This document shows, in pieces, positions 34,024-44,863 of a stretch of DNA of 64,000 bases. Both the position numbers and the translations under genes were made by a program. The DNA is from Algihabitans albus (lineage in GTDB: Bacteria; Pseudomonadota; Alphaproteobacteria; Kiloniellales; DSM-21159), in the NCBI RefSeq assembly GCF_003572205.1, contig NZ_QXNY01000006.1, forward strand, positions 372,001 to 436,000, in the 5' to 3' direction. Under the pieces are notes generated by a model, which did no database searches, was not told the DNA's origin, and was given only the letters and a program-made list of their open reading frames with translations. Position 1 is the stretch's first letter; every line of letters starts with the position of its first letter.

Positions 34024-34782
34024 TTAGGGGAGGGGGGTGTCAGGCTCCGGCGCGACGGCGCGGCTCACCTGCGGTCGCCATTCGATTTCCCGCCGCAGCT
34101 TGCGTCGCATGGCCTCGGCGAAGTCCTCGTAGCGGCGCGCCACCTCGACGAAGGCGCCGGCCCCGCCGATCACTTCCGTCCGATAGTAGAGATCAAGGTC
34201 GGGCACCTCGTTCAGGATCGCTAGGCCGTTGACGGTGATGTCTTTCAGCACCGCGACGCTGCGGCCCTGGGGCGCCGTGAGGCTGAATTCCCGAAAGGCC
34301 GTCTCCCGGCCGTCTCCGGACAGGTCGATCACCTGTCGCGCGCTGCTGTAGCCGTTGCGTTCGATCTGCCAGACGGCATATTGGATCGCCTTGCCGATCC
34401 CGGTGCCGCCCGCCGGCAGCTTTCGCGGCATTTCGTCGACCTGGGCTGCGAAGGCTTCGATGCTCGCCTTGCCGGACAGCCGTGCCCAGGGCAAAGCTTG
34501 TTTCGGCCGATTTGCTTCGGCCCAGAGCATGACGGTGACGGCAATCGACCCGTCCGGTCCGCTGGCAATCGCCGCGGCTACGTCGGGCGCGCGCAAGGCG
34601 GCCGCGATGCCGCGCATCTGAAGCCGGTACTCGGCGTCGTCGACGGACCCGGAGGCATCGACGGCCAGGACCAGTTCCAGGTCGACCGGTTCCAGGTTGC
34701 CGGCGGCCGGATCCACCGGCGCCTGCGCTGCGGCCGGCACGACCGTCAGGCCGATCAGCAGAGTGGCGAGCAGACTGCGCAT
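34024..34782 (-). CDS. DUF1194 von Willebrand factor A domain protein
   Basis: The 252-residue protein has a signal peptide (residues 1-19, cut near AAAQ) and a VWA domain whose metal site is visible as 'AVDASGSVDDAEY' (DxSxS, about residue 40); 'QVIDLSGDGRET' and 'GRSVAVLKDITVNGLAI' follow. DUF1194 proteins are secreted or periplasmic and have no settled function. It lies 47 bases downstream of the sensor kinase gene on the same strand, so it may belong to that envelope-stress operon. Confidence 0.85.
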   Translation of the reverse strand: MRSLLATLLIGLTVVPAAAQAPVDPAAGNLEPVDLELVLAVDASGSVDDAEYRLQMRGIAAALRAPDVAAAIASGPDGSIAVTVMLWAEANRPKQALPWARLSGKASIEAFAAQVDEMPRKLPAGGTGIGKAIQYAVWQIERNGYSSARQVIDLSGDGRETAFREFSLTAPQGRSVAVLKDITVNGLAILNEVPDLDLYYRTEVIGGAGAFVEVARRYEDFAEAMRRKLRREIEWRPQVSRAVAPEPDTPLP

Positions 34783-34829
34783 GGCCGTGACTTTAGCGCG
34801 GAAGGCCACGGCTTCGAGTTTCTCTCTCG

Positions 34830-36230
34830 TTACGTCGTCGCGGCTGTTTGGGGCGGGGCTTGCTCGAAGGTCAGTCGGACGCGCAGGCCGGGCGCATTGT
34901 CCTCCAGCCGCAGATCGGCGCCATGAAGTTTTGCGACGGCCGCGACCAGGGACAGGCCCAGTCCGCTGCCGGGTTCGCGGCGGCTCTCGTCCAGCCGCAC
35001 GAAGCGCTTCAGAACGGTCTCCCGGTCTTTGACTGGAATCCCGGGGCCGCTGTCGGCGATGCAGAGCTCGACCTGGCCGGCGGATGTCTTCACCGCCAGC
35101 TCTAACGTACCGCCGCCGCTGCAATACTTGAGCGCATTGTCGAGCAGATTTGAGATCAGTTGAGCGAGAAGCTGGCGATGGCCCTCGACCGGGGCCGGCG
35201 GTTGGATGCTGCTCCGCCAGCTCAGACCGGCCTCGCTCGCGGCCGGTTCGTAGAGCTCGCTGATCTCTTCGGCGAGCAGGCCGAGATCCAGCAGCTCGAA
35301 CTGGGACTTCGCCGCCCCCGCTTCCGCCCGCGCGATCGACAGCAGGCCGCCGAAGGTCGCGAGCAGGTGATCGGCCTCGGCCAGCGCCCGTTCCAGCGCC
35401 TCGCGGTAGGCTTCCGTATCTTCCGGGCCGCGCAGCGCCAGTTCGATCCGGCCCTTCAGGCGCGTCAGCGGCGACCGCAGGTCGTGCGCGAGGCTGTCGC
35501 TCACGGTCCGCAGGCCCGTCATCAGCTCCTCGATCCGCTGCAGCATGGCGTTGAGACTGTCGCTCAGCCGGTCGAACTCGTCGCCGCTGCCGTCCTTGGG
35601 CATGCGCTGCGAAAGGTCGCCGCGCATGATCTGGCGGCTGGTCGCCGTGACCGCGCCCACCCGCCGGGCGACGTTGCGGCTGATCAGCCAGCCGCCTGCG
35701 ACGCCGAGAAGGAGGGCGGCACCGAGCGCCCAGGCGAGGGCTTCGACCAGGGCGCCGGCGTAATGCGCCCGCGCACCGAAGTCCCGGCCCACCAACAGGC
35801 GGTGACCGGTCTGCAGCGCGAAGCTGCGGGCGCCGACCTGGCGCGGCTGAACCCCTTCGTCGGTCCTTCGGCGTAGCGTGAGCAACACCCAGTCGCCGTC
35901 GCCGATGGCGGTGTCCGGCCAAGCGCCCAGGTTGCCGGCCAGCTTCTCGCCCTGCGGTCCCACCAGAAGGTAGACCCCATTCGGGTCGCCGTTTTCGCCG
36001 GACCGCCGGTCGATGGCCTCGACGAGTCCCGACAGACCTCGTTCGCGCGCCTGATCGGCCAGGCCGCGCAGCTCCGCGGCGACTGTCTCGCCGACTTGAC
36101 GGTCGAGCACAGGGACGGTGCGAAAGTAGACCCAGCCCAGGAGCAAAAGAACCGAAAGCGCGAAGAAGCCGAAGTAGACGAGCGCGAAGCGCGCCGTGGC
36201 ACCCGCCGGCAGGAGGCGTTGGAGCGTCAC
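34830..36230 (-). CDS. Sensor histidine kinase (HAMP-HisKA-HATPase)
   Basis: The 466-residue kinase has two membrane helices (about residues 15-36 and 160-185) around a periplasmic domain, then HAMP (about 186-238), HisKA with the phosphorylated His in 'SLAHDLRSPLTRLKGR' (about 249) and a HATPase domain with the N box 'NLLDNALKYC', 'DSGPGIPV' and 'GSGLGLSLV'. It uses a GTG start, ten bases after the response-regulator gene. The pair lies beside a DegQ/HtrA protease gene, which suggests it senses envelope stress. Confidence 0.92.
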   Translation of the reverse strand: MTLQRLLPAGATARFALVYFGFFALSVLLLLGWVYFRTVPVLDRQVGETVAAELRGLADQARERGLSGLVEAIDRRSGENGDPNGVYLLVGPQGEKLAGNLGAWPDTAIGDGDWVLLTLRRRTDEGVQPRQVGARSFALQTGHRLLVGRDFGARAHYAGALVEALAWALGAALLLGVAGGWLISRNVARRVGAVTATSRQIMRGDLSQRMPKDGSGDEFDRLSDSLNAMLQRIEELMTGLRTVSDSLAHDLRSPLTRLKGRIELALRGPEDTEAYREALERALAEADHLLATFGGLLSIARAEAGAAKSQFELLDLGLLAEEISELYEPAASEAGLSWRSSIQPPAPVEGHRQLLAQLISNLLDNALKYCSGGGTLELAVKTSAGQVELCIADSGPGIPVKDRETVLKRFVRLDESRREPGSGLGLSLVAAVAKLHGADLRLEDNAPGLRVRLTFEQAPPQTAATT

Positions 36231-36240
36231 GCCGCGCGCC

Positions 36241-36918
36241 TCAACCGTCGGCCGAAAGCAGGTAGCCGGCGCCGCGCACGGTGCGGATCAGCGCCGGTTC
36301 GAAGCCCTTGTCGACCTTCTGCCGCAGCCGGCTCATATGCACGTCGATCACGTTGGTCTGCGGGTCGAAGTGATAGTCCCAAACGCCTTCCAGCAGCATG
36401 GTGCGGGTGACCACCTGCCCGGTGTGACGCATCAAGAACTCCAGTAGCTGGAACTCGCGGGGCTGCAGATCGATGTTCTGGCCGGCCCGCACCACCTTCC
36501 GGCTGAGACGGTCGAGCGTCAGGTCGCCGACGGCCAGGGTGGTCTCCGGCGCGGCGGCCGCACTGCGGCGGGTCATGGACTCTAGGCGCGCCAGCAGTTC
36601 GGAGAAGGCGAAGGGTTTGGTCAGATAGTCGTCGGCGCCGGCCCGCAGGCCGCCGACCCGGTCGTCGACCTGGCCCAGCGCGCTCAGCATCAGCACGGGC
36701 GTCTGGATCGAGGCCGCGCGCAGCGCCTCCAGCACCTTGAGGCCCTCGAGACCTGGCAGCATGCGGTCGAGGATGACCACGTCGTACTCGCCGCTGGAGG
36801 CCATGTAGAGACCGTCGCGTCCGTTGTCGGCGCGGTCCACCACGTGGCCCGACTCGCTCAGGCCCTTGCGCATGTAGTCGGCGGTTTCGGTGTCGTCTTC
36901 GATGATCAGGATGCGCAT
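36241..36918 (-). CDS. OmpR/PhoB-family response regulator
   Basis: The 225-residue regulator has a receiver domain (residues 1-115) with the acidic pair in 'IIEDD', the phospho-accepting Asp in 'VVILDRMLPG' (about residue 51) and Lys in 'LTKPF', then a winged helix (about 130-222, ending 'IRTVRGAGYLL'). Its size matches CusR/CopR/PcoR-type regulators. ATG at 36918 begins at the first receiver strand; the longer open frame is not conserved in type. It is co-transcribed with the histidine kinase and stands downstream of a degQ terminator. Confidence 0.93.
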   Translation of the reverse strand: MRILIIEDDTETADYMRKGLSESGHVVDRADNGRDGLYMASSGEYDVVILDRMLPGLEGLKVLEALRAASIQTPVLMLSALGQVDDRVGGLRAGADDYLTKPFAFSELLARLESMTRRSAAAAPETTLAVGDLTLDRLSRKVVRAGQNIDLQPREFQLLEFLMRHTGQVVTRTMLLEGVWDYHFDPQTNVIDVHMSRLRQKVDKGFEPALIRTVRGAGYLLSADG

Positions 36919-37060
36919 CGTCACTCTGCTTCCGACCTTGCTGTCTGCCGAAGAAGTGCGGCTTGCCGCTGCCTGTCTATCATCTTGCATGGACTCTGTC
37001 CTTTTGAGCCACCCGTCTTCAGGCATTGCCTGCTCGGGTCTCCCGTCCGGGCCCTGGCGG

Positions 37061-37109
37061 AAAAGAGAAAACCGGCAGGTCCCGGTCCCGATCGGGTGGC
37101 ACCTGCCGG
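37061..37109 (-). terminator. Rho-independent terminator after the DegQ gene
   Basis: On the minus strand, nine-base perfect arms (37101-37109 and 37072-37080) enclose a second short stem and are followed by TTTTCTCTTTT. It lies 53 bases after the protease stop, separating it from the two-component genes. Confidence 0.82.
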
Positions 37110-37161
37110 CGAGTTATGCGTCGTGAGTGGCCGAATTCCGCTGGATATCCGGCAAGTTTCG

Positions 37162-38610
<1,449 letters not shown>

Positions 38611-38866
38611 CTTGCGGCCTGTCTCCAGTGTATGGCGGTTGTGAATGAATATAGGGCGAAAGGCTTACGCATGCCTGTCCGCCGGATTAACTTGTCGTAA
38701 GGTCTTGTCAAATCTCATGACTCACTGAAATTTTGTCGGAAATCAGGCAAGGGCCGGACGGCTGTTGCGGACCGTCCCGACCTCCTGAGGCAATGCCGGC
38801 AAAGCTTGGCAGACACCGCGCGTTGCGCCAGAGTTCCCTTTAGATCCGGTTTATGGGAAGCGTGGC

Positions 38867-40111
38867 ATGCATATCGTCGTGCTCGGCAGCGGAGTGGTGG
38901 GCGTCGCGACCGCCTGGATGCTGCAGCGCGACGGTCACGCGGTCACTGTGATCGACCGTGCGGAGGAGCCGGCTGCCTTCACATCCTTTGCCAATGCCGG
39001 TCTGGTGGCCCCGGGCCATGCCTATGCCTGGTCGTCGCCCAAGGCGCCGGGCATGCTGCTGCGCTCGCTCTGGCGCGGCGACCAGGCCTTTCGCTTCCGG
39101 CCGAACCTGGATCCGGCCCTCTGGCGCTGGACCTTGAAGTTTCTCCGGCAGTGCACGGCGGAGCGCGCCTCTGTCAACACCGCGCGCAAGGCCCGGCTGT
39201 GCCTCTATTCGCAGGCTCGGCTTCACGAGGTCGTGGCGGCCAGCGGCGCGACCTACGATGCCCGCGACGGCGGTTTGCTCTACCTCTATCGCGAGCCCGA
39301 TTCCTTCGCCGGCGCACTGGAGAAGATGCGGATTCTGACCGACCAAGGCATCGCTCTGAAAAGCCTGACGGCGGCCGAAGCCGTCGCGGTCGACTCGGCG
39401 CTGGCGCCGCTACAGGACAGGCTGGCCGGCGCGATCTTCGCGCCCGGCGACGAGTCGGGAGATGCCCGCCTTTTCACGCTCGAACTCGCCAAGGCCTGCG
39501 CGGCCGGCGGCGCGAGCTTCCGCTTCGGGGAGACAGTGCAGGGATTTCGCCTCGGGGGAGGCTCGGTCGAGGCGGTGGTCACGGACGCGGGCGAGGTCGC
39601 CGCCGACGCCTTCGTGCTTGCGCTCGGCGTCTACAGTCCGCAGATCGCGCGGCAGCTCGGCGCGCGCCTCTCGATCTATCCGGTCAAGGGCTACTCGGTC
39701 ACGCTACCGATCGCCGGGCGCAACCGTGCGCCGCGCCTGGGCGGCGTCGACGAGGATAATCTGGTGGCCTACGCGCGTTTCGGAGACCGGCTCCGGATCA
39801 CCGCGACGGCGGAGTTCTCAGGCTACGCGACCGATCACAAGCCGGCCGACTTCGACCGCATGCTGTCGGTGGCCCGCGATCTCTTCCCCGAGGGCGGCGA
39901 CTACGGCCAGCCGAGCTACTGGGCCGGGCTCCGGCCGATGACGCCGGAGGGGATGCCCGTTTTGGGTCGCGGTCGCCACGACAACCTCTACTTCAACACC
40001 GGGCACGGCCACATGGGATGGACCATGGCCTGCGGAACGGCCGGGATCACCGCGGACCTGATCGCCGGCCGCACGCCCGAGATACCGCTGGACGGTCTGC
40101 TTCTGCAGTAA
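38867..40111 (+). CDS. dadA: D-amino acid dehydrogenase, DadA family
   Basis: The 414-residue flavoprotein has the DadA signature at its start (MHIVVLGSGVVGVATAWML, residues 1-19) and 'TSFANAGLVAPGHAYAWSSPKAPG' near residue 40, both specific for DadA. It closes with 'YFNTGHGHMGWTMACG'. It oxidises D-amino acids to 2-oxo acids and passes electrons to the respiratory chain. An Asp/Glu racemase-like gene follows 11 bases later, so the pair may turn over D-amino acids without importing them. It is a closer DadA match than the gene at 14830. Confidence 0.92.
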   Translation: MHIVVLGSGVVGVATAWMLQRDGHAVTVIDRAEEPAAFTSFANAGLVAPGHAYAWSSPKAPGMLLRSLWRGDQAFRFRPNLDPALWRWTLKFLRQCTAERASVNTARKARLCLYSQARLHEVVAASGATYDARDGGLLYLYREPDSFAGALEKMRILTDQGIALKSLTAAEAVAVDSALAPLQDRLAGAIFAPGDESGDARLFTLELAKACAAGGASFRFGETVQGFRLGGGSVEAVVTDAGEVAADAFVLALGVYSPQIARQLGARLSIYPVKGYSVTLPIAGRNRAPRLGGVDEDNLVAYARFGDRLRITATAEFSGYATDHKPADFDRMLSVARDLFPEGGDYGQPSYWAGLRPMTPEGMPVLGRGRHDNLYFNTGHGHMGWTMACGTAGITADLIAGRTPEIPLDGLLLQ

Positions 40112-40122
40112 GGACAAGGCTC

Positions 40123-40938
40123 ATGGCAGTCGACGCAGCTTCTCTGTCGCTTCACCCCGACGATCGGCCGCGCGTCGACCTGGAGCATCTGCCCTTCACG
40201 CTCGACGCAGGCTTCGGAGCTGCCGCCCGCCTCGGGCTGATCGTTCTGGCGACCGACGGTACGGTGGAACAGGAGTTCCATCGGATTCTGGCGCAGCTGC
40301 CCGATGTCGCGCTGTTTCAAAGCCGCATCTGGAACGACGCCGCCATCACGCCGGAGACGCTCAAGGCCATGGAGGCACGCATCCCGGACTGCGCGAAGGT
40401 GCTCTTGCCCGGTTCCGACCTCGACTGCGTCGCTTATGGCTGCACGTCCGCCTCGATGGTGATCGGACCGGAGCGGGTGCGGGACCTCGTGCTTCGGGCG
40501 CGCGCGCCGAAAACGGCGACGAACCCGGCCCTGGCCGCCCTGGCGGCCTTTCAGGCGCTCGGCATGCAACGGATCGCGCTGCTGACGCCCTATCTCCGCT
40601 CGGTCAATCGGATGTTGCGCGACTTCTTCCAGTCGCGGGGCATCCAGGTGCCGGTGATGGGCTCCTTCAACGAGGGCGACGATCCGACCGTGGCCCGAAT
40701 CGATGCGGCCTCGCTTCGCGCGGCGGCCGAGCGGCTGGCCGGCGAGCCGGACGTGGACGGGCTTTTCGTCTCCTGCACCTCAATGCGCCTGGTCGAAGCG
40801 GTGGAGGACATCGAGGCGGCGGTCGGCAAGCCGGTTACCTCCTCCAATCATGCCTTGGCCTGGCACGCCCTGCGCCTGTCGGGAGTCGAGACGGCCCTGC
40901 CGCGACTCGGCGCGCTTTTCCGTTGCGGGCTCGACTAG
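40123..40938 (+). CDS. Asp/Glu racemase-superfamily protein (EutA/maleate isomerase-like)
   Basis: The 271-residue protein has the two-domain racemase fold with two catalytic-type Cys residues: Cys107 in 'AYGCTSASMVIGP' and a second in 'LFVSCTSMRLVEA' (about residue 220). The 'YGCTS' type is shared with EutA of ectoine breakdown and with maleate isomerases and arylmalonate decarboxylases. No other ectoine gene is present. Because it is the partner of dadA, an amino acid racemase or an enzyme acting on a related dicarboxylate is likely. AAGGA precedes the ATG. Confidence 0.83.
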   Translation: MAVDAASLSLHPDDRPRVDLEHLPFTLDAGFGAAARLGLIVLATDGTVEQEFHRILAQLPDVALFQSRIWNDAAITPETLKAMEARIPDCAKVLLPGSDLDCVAYGCTSASMVIGPERVRDLVLRARAPKTATNPALAALAAFQALGMQRIALLTPYLRSVNRMLRDFFQSRGIQVPVMGSFNEGDDPTVARIDAASLRAAAERLAGEPDVDGLFVSCTSMRLVEAVEDIEAAVGKPVTSSNHALAWHALRLSGVETALPRLGALFRCGLD

Positions 40939-41286
40939 CGGCTCTGCCGCTTCACCACATCATTTAATCGTGAAGTTTTCCGTTTGGGCCGAAGATCTCG
41001 GCTCAACCCTCCGCGCGATGCCGAGCTAACGCCTTTTGAAAGGCCGTAGAGCTGGGTTTTCAAAGATTCGCCAAAAGGACCGTATGCCTACAGCCTTACT
41101 GCATAGTCGTTATGCAAACACTCAATAGTTATGGAGCGCGGTTGCTATTTCTTCATCTCGATGCATCATGCTTCCCGGCGTCGGCAGGGGGTGGGGTTCT
41201 TTCGGGCGAACAGAAACGCGCGAAGCGACATAAGAAAAAGCCCAAGGAACAGCCGGTCGCGAGTGCAACAGACGCGGGGATCTTCG
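40939..41286. other. Intergenic region before phaZ with inverted repeat
   Basis: There is no convincing gene in these 348 bases. The stretch 40960-41170 is AT-richer than its surroundings. A dyad TGCATA-GTCGT-TATGCA lies at 41100-41116, suited to a regulator of phaZ. The open frame that extends phaZ upstream to 41131 has no family support and contains this leader, so I treat it as untranslated. Confidence 0.55.
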
Positions 41287-42507
41287 ATGCTTTATTCGCT
41301 CTACGAGTTCCAGCATATCGCGATGACACCTTTTCGGATGATGTCCGAAACGGCGCGCGAGTTCCTGACCCATCCCTTGGTGCCGATGACTTACACCCAT
41401 CTGGGGCGCAGCGTCGTGGCGGGGCTGGAGGTTTTCGATTCCGCGACCCGCTATCGCGGCAAGCCGGACTGGGAACTGACGCATACGACGGTGGACGGTC
41501 GGGAGGTCCCGCTGGAGCTCGAGAGAGCCGGCGGCACGCCTTTCTGCGATCTGATGCATTTCAAGCGGGTCGGCGTTCGGCGCAGCGACCCCAAGATCCT
41601 GCTGGTGGCGCCGATGAGCGGTCACCACGCAACGCTGCTGCGCGGCACGGTCGAAGCGTTGGTGCCGGACCACGAGGTCTATGTCACCGACTGGATCGAT
41701 GCGCGCTTCGTGCCGGCCGCGGCCGGGACCTTCGGGCTTGAGGACTACCTCGACACGCTGATCGACTTCATGAAGCGGCTGGCGCCCGATCTCAACGTCA
41801 TGGCGGTCTGCCAGCCGGCGCCGCTGGTGCTGGCTGCGATCTCGCTGCTGGCGCAGGCCGACGATCCCGCCCAGCCCAAGACCATGATCCTCATGGGCGG
41901 GCCGGTGGATACCCGCGCCGCGCCCACCGCCGTCACCCGTTTTGCTGAGTCCCGCCCGATGGCGTGGTTCGAGCGCAGCCTGATCGACGATGTCCCGGCC
42001 TACTATCCGGGCGGTGGTCGCGCCGTCTATCCGGGCTTCCTGCAGCTTGGCGGCTTCCTCTCCATGAACCCATCGCGGCACTTCGAGTCGCATGTGAAGA
42101 TGTTCCGCCATCTCGTTCAAGGCGATGGCGATTCCGTTGAATCGCATCGCCGCTTCTACGACGAGTACCTGGCGGTGATGGACGTGCCGGCGCGCTACTA
42201 CCTCGAGACCGTCGACCATATCTTCAAGCGCCACAGCCTGCCCGAGGGCACCTTGACCTGGCGCGGCGAGACGATTGACCCGGGTGCGATCGCCAAGACG
42301 GCGCTGATGACCGTCGAAGGCGAGCTGGACGATATCTCGGCGCCGGGCCAGACCATCGCGTCCCACGCCATGTGCAGTGGCCTGGATCAGTCCAAGCACG
42401 AGAACTTCCTGCAGCCCGGCGTCGGTCACTACGGCATCTTCAACGGTCGCCGCTGGCGCGAGAAGATCAAGCCGGCCATCGGTGCCTTCGTGCGAGAGCA
42501 CGGGTAA
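41287..42507 (+). CDS. phaZ: Intracellular polyhydroxybutyrate depolymerase
   Basis: The 406-residue protein starts with the conserved 'MLYSLYEFQHIAMTPFRMM' and has the alpha/beta-hydrolase features of PhaZ: the nucleophile Cys in 'MAVCQPAPLVLAA' (about residue 180; these enzymes use Cys where lipases use Ser), 'TVEGELDDISAPGQT' (catalytic Asp, about 345) and 'PGVGHYGIFNG' (catalytic His, about 380). It breaks down storage granules to 3-hydroxybutyrate. ATG at 41287 is fixed by the family N-terminus. A strong terminator follows. Confidence 0.94.
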   Translation: MLYSLYEFQHIAMTPFRMMSETAREFLTHPLVPMTYTHLGRSVVAGLEVFDSATRYRGKPDWELTHTTVDGREVPLELERAGGTPFCDLMHFKRVGVRRSDPKILLVAPMSGHHATLLRGTVEALVPDHEVYVTDWIDARFVPAAAGTFGLEDYLDTLIDFMKRLAPDLNVMAVCQPAPLVLAAISLLAQADDPAQPKTMILMGGPVDTRAAPTAVTRFAESRPMAWFERSLIDDVPAYYPGGGRAVYPGFLQLGGFLSMNPSRHFESHVKMFRHLVQGDGDSVESHRRFYDEYLAVMDVPARYYLETVDHIFKRHSLPEGTLTWRGETIDPGAIAKTALMTVEGELDDISAPGQTIASHAMCSGLDQSKHENFLQPGVGHYGIFNGRRWREKIKPAIGAFVREHG

Positions 42508-42565
42508 GACTGTCGACTGACGCGTGAGCAGAGCTGACGCGGACTCTCTGAGGATAGACAAAGCG

Positions 42566-42600
42566 AAGCGGCGCCTCGGGATCGGGGCGCCGCTTCTTTT
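42566..42600 (+). terminator. Rho-independent terminator of phaZ
   Basis: Ten-base perfect arms at 42566-42575 and 42586-42595 are followed by CTTTT, 59 bases after the phaZ stop and before the convergent bufferin operon end. Confidence 0.87.
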
Positions 42601-42622
42601 GTAGCGGTGGGAAATTGGCAGG

Positions 42623-43120
42623 CTAGCTGCGCTTGCCCAGCAGGTGATCGAGGCTGAGCTTGCCGGGGCCGTAAACGATCAGCAGGCCGAAAACTAGCAT
42701 CCAAAGATAATGCGACGGATGCGCGATCCCGTTCTCGATCCCCTCCGGCGTGGCTCCGACGATCCACTGAATGGTCATGGTCATGACCAGCAGCCCGGCG
42801 GCCGAGAGCCGGCCCAACAGGCCGAAGGCCAGCAGGACGGCCAGTGTCAGCTCGCCGACGGTGGTGATCGGCGCGGCCAGGGCCGGCGGCAGGAAGGGCA
42901 CCGGGTGGATGAAGCCGAAGAGGAATTCCTGGCTGCCCCAGTTGTTCACCCGGCTCCAGCCGGCATCGAAGAAGATCTTCGCCATCCAGAGCCGCGCGAT
43001 CAGGGAAACGATGGGCTGGCCGTAGGCTTCCACGGCATCGCGAAGCGGCTCGAAACGGGCGTAGAGGCTGGTGAGCAGCGTCGTCGAGCCACGGGACTCG
43101 CTGGTGGAGGAGAGGGACAT
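42623..43120 (-). CDS. DoxX-family membrane protein of the bufferin operon
   Basis: The 165-residue protein has four membrane helices and the DoxX signature in 'IARLWMAKIFFDAGWSRVNNWG' (about residues 41-62) and 'TTVGELTLAVLLAFGLLGRLSAAGLL' (about 86-111). DoxX proteins are the usual fourth gene of bufferin operons and may support oxidation or redox balance in the membrane. It lies 32 bases downstream of bufC on the same strand and is the last gene of the unit. Confidence 0.9.
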   Translation of the reverse strand: MSLSSTSESRGSTTLLTSLYARFEPLRDAVEAYGQPIVSLIARLWMAKIFFDAGWSRVNNWGSQEFLFGFIHPVPFLPPALAAPITTVGELTLAVLLAFGLLGRLSAAGLLVMTMTIQWIVGATPEGIENGIAHPSHYLWMLVFGLLIVYGPGKLSLDHLLGKRS

Positions 43121-43152
43121 CGCGGATACCTCCGGTCTGGCGCGCCTGTAAG

Positions 43153-43908
43153 TCAGGCGGGCTCTTTGGGCTCTGTGAAAGTTGCCTGGGTGAGATGGTC
43201 GGCCAGCGCGGCCTGAAGATCGAAGTCGGGCTGGGCGGCGAAAGCAGCTACGGCGGCGGCCGTCAGATCCTCGCCGCTGGCGAAGGCCCGCAAGAGAGCG
43301 ACGTCACCCTGGCCGATCCGGCGCTGCAGAACGGCGCCCTCGGCACTGCGCGTGACCAGAACCGACTGAGCCCCTGCCGCCACGCCGCGGCCCAGGGCGT
43401 CTGCCAGCCAGAGGCGCTCGATGGCATAAGCGCTCTCGATCAGCCGGGTTGCCGGATGCCAGGGCAGCCGCAGGCCGCTCAAACGTTCCGGTGCCAGGCC
43501 CTCCAGGTTGCGGCCGGTCAGGGCCGGCGCATCGGCGGCGAAGAGCGTTTCGTTGCGAGCCCATTCCAGCCGCCCGAGGTCGGGCAGGAAGGGATAGCCG
43601 GCCGTCGGCGGAAAGGTTGCCAGGAAGGCGGGCAGCTCGGCGCCGTAGCTCGAGAGGTGCGGTCGGTTCGGCGGATGCGCGGCAACGAAGGCGCGGGCCA
43701 GCAGCCGGAAATTGTCTTTGCCCAACAGGCGCTCCAGGGCCGGATAGGCGGCTGCGAGCACGCCGGACAGCGAGCCCAGCGCGTTGTTGCGATAGACGGA
43801 GAGGCGCAGGCGCGGCGGCAGCCCACCTTCGGCGATGCCCGACAGGGCCGCGGCCTCGTCGCCCTGCAGCAGGGCCCGGCGGAAGGCGCCCTGCATCTCA
43901 GCCAGCAC
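43153..43908 (-). CDS. bufC: BufC/HvfC-type MNIO partner protein (DUF2063)
   Basis: The 251-residue protein has the DUF2063 N-terminal helical domain (residues 5-95: '[12 protein letters not shown]', '[30 protein letters not shown]', '[23 protein letters not shown]'), which presents the precursor peptide to the MNIO enzyme, and a C-terminal domain similar to other BufC proteins. It acts in the cytoplasm with BufB. Its start overlaps the bufB stop by 11 bases. The region was formerly annotated as 'putative DNA-binding'; the partner-protein role is the better reading here. Confidence 0.9.
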   Translation of the reverse strand: MLAEMQGAFRRALLQGDEAAALSGIAEGGLPPRLRLSVYRNNALGSLSGVLAAAYPALERLLGKDNFRLLARAFVAAHPPNRPHLSSYGAELPAFLATFPPTAGYPFLPDLGRLEWARNETLFAADAPALTGRNLEGLAPERLSGLRLPWHPATRLIESAYAIERLWLADALGRGVAAGAQSVLVTRSAEGAVLQRRIGQGDVALLRAFASGEDLTAAAVAAFAAQPDFDLQAALADHLTQATFTEPKEPA

Positions 43909-44818
43909 GACGCGCGCTCCTTGGCGTCAGGCGCTCCAGGGCCCGTTGCGCCGTTGCGGCCTCCTCCAGCAGCACCGACAGCTCGGGAATTGCGGTATCC
44001 CACTCGACCAGCACCGGAACGCTATTCGTTCGTTCCAGGGCCGCCTCGAGCAGATGCCAGACCGCGTCCGGAACCCGGCTGCCGTGATCGTCGATCAGCA
44101 GGCGGTGACCCTCCAGCTCGACCTCGGCATGACCCGCGACGTGGATCTCGCCAACGGCCTCCAGGGGCAGGGCGTCGAGATAGGCGATGGGATCGAAACC
44201 GTGGTTTTCCGCGCTCACCACGATGTTGTTGACGTCGAGCAGCAGGCCGCAGCCACTGCGCCGGACGGTTTCGGCGAGGAATTCGGCCTCGCCCATCCGG
44301 GATGCGTCGAACTGAAGGTAACTGGAGGGATTCTCGACCAGGATGCGCCGGCCGAAAACCTCCTGCGCACGCTCGATATTCCGGCAGAGAACGGCCAAGG
44401 CCTCTTCGGTGTAGGGAAGCGGCAACAGGTCGTTGAGGTAGGTACCCTCGTCGACCGACCAGGCGACGTGCTCGGAGACCAGGCCGGGCTGAACCGCGTC
44501 GAACAGGGCGGCCAAACGCGCCAGATGCGCCTCGCTCAAGCCTTCGGCCGATCCGAGCGACAGGCCCACGCCATGGCAGGAAATCGGGTAGTCGCGCCGG
44601 ATCGCCTCCAGCGCGCGGCGGCGCGGGCCGCCCTCGGAGAGGAAGTTCTCGGAATGAACCTCCAGCCAGGCGACCGGCGGGCGGCCGTTCAGAAAGTCGG
44701 GCAGGTGCGGGTGACGCAGTCCGATCCCCGCCGCCGCCGGGATTGGCGCGACAGGGATCGGGTCTGCGGTGCGGGATTCACCCTGATCCGTCCGGCCAAG
44801 CGGCGCGAAAGCGGTCAT
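43898..44818 (-). CDS. bufB: BufB multinuclear iron-dependent oxidase (MNIO, DUF692)
   Basis: The 306-residue TIM-barrel enzyme carries the DUF692 metal-ligand series: 'LEVHSENF', 'CHGVGLSLG', 'SEHVAWS', 'LVENPSSY', '[18 protein letters not shown]', '[10 protein letters not shown]', 'DDHGSRV' and 'VEWD'. MNIOs use a multinuclear iron centre to modify Cys residues of ribosomal peptides; in bufferins they form thiooxazole-type groups that bind copper. ATG at 44818 has GGGAGGG just upstream, better than the TTG further out. It lies 45 bases after bufA and overlaps bufC. Confidence 0.94.
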   Translation of the reverse strand: MTAFAPLGRTDQGESRTADPIPVAPIPAAAGIGLRHPHLPDFLNGRPPVAWLEVHSENFLSEGGPRRRALEAIRRDYPISCHGVGLSLGSAEGLSEAHLARLAALFDAVQPGLVSEHVAWSVDEGTYLNDLLPLPYTEEALAVLCRNIERAQEVFGRRILVENPSSYLQFDASRMGEAEFLAETVRRSGCGLLLDVNNIVVSAENHGFDPIAYLDALPLEAVGEIHVAGHAEVELEGHRLLIDDHGSRVPDAVWHLLEAALERTNSVPVLVEWDTAIPELSVLLEEAATAQRALERLTPRSARRAG

Positions 44819-44863
44819 GGATTGATCCCTCCCCAAGAGGATCGAGGTCCTCGAACAGCCGAG

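Noticed and set aside
40123-40938. EutA of ectoine degradation
   Set aside because: The Cys motif is similar, but no ectoine uptake or hydrolase gene is in the window and the partner is dadA.
41131-41286. N-terminal extension of PhaZ
   Set aside because: The extra 52 residues are basic and unlike PhaZ; the family starts at the ATG at 41287.
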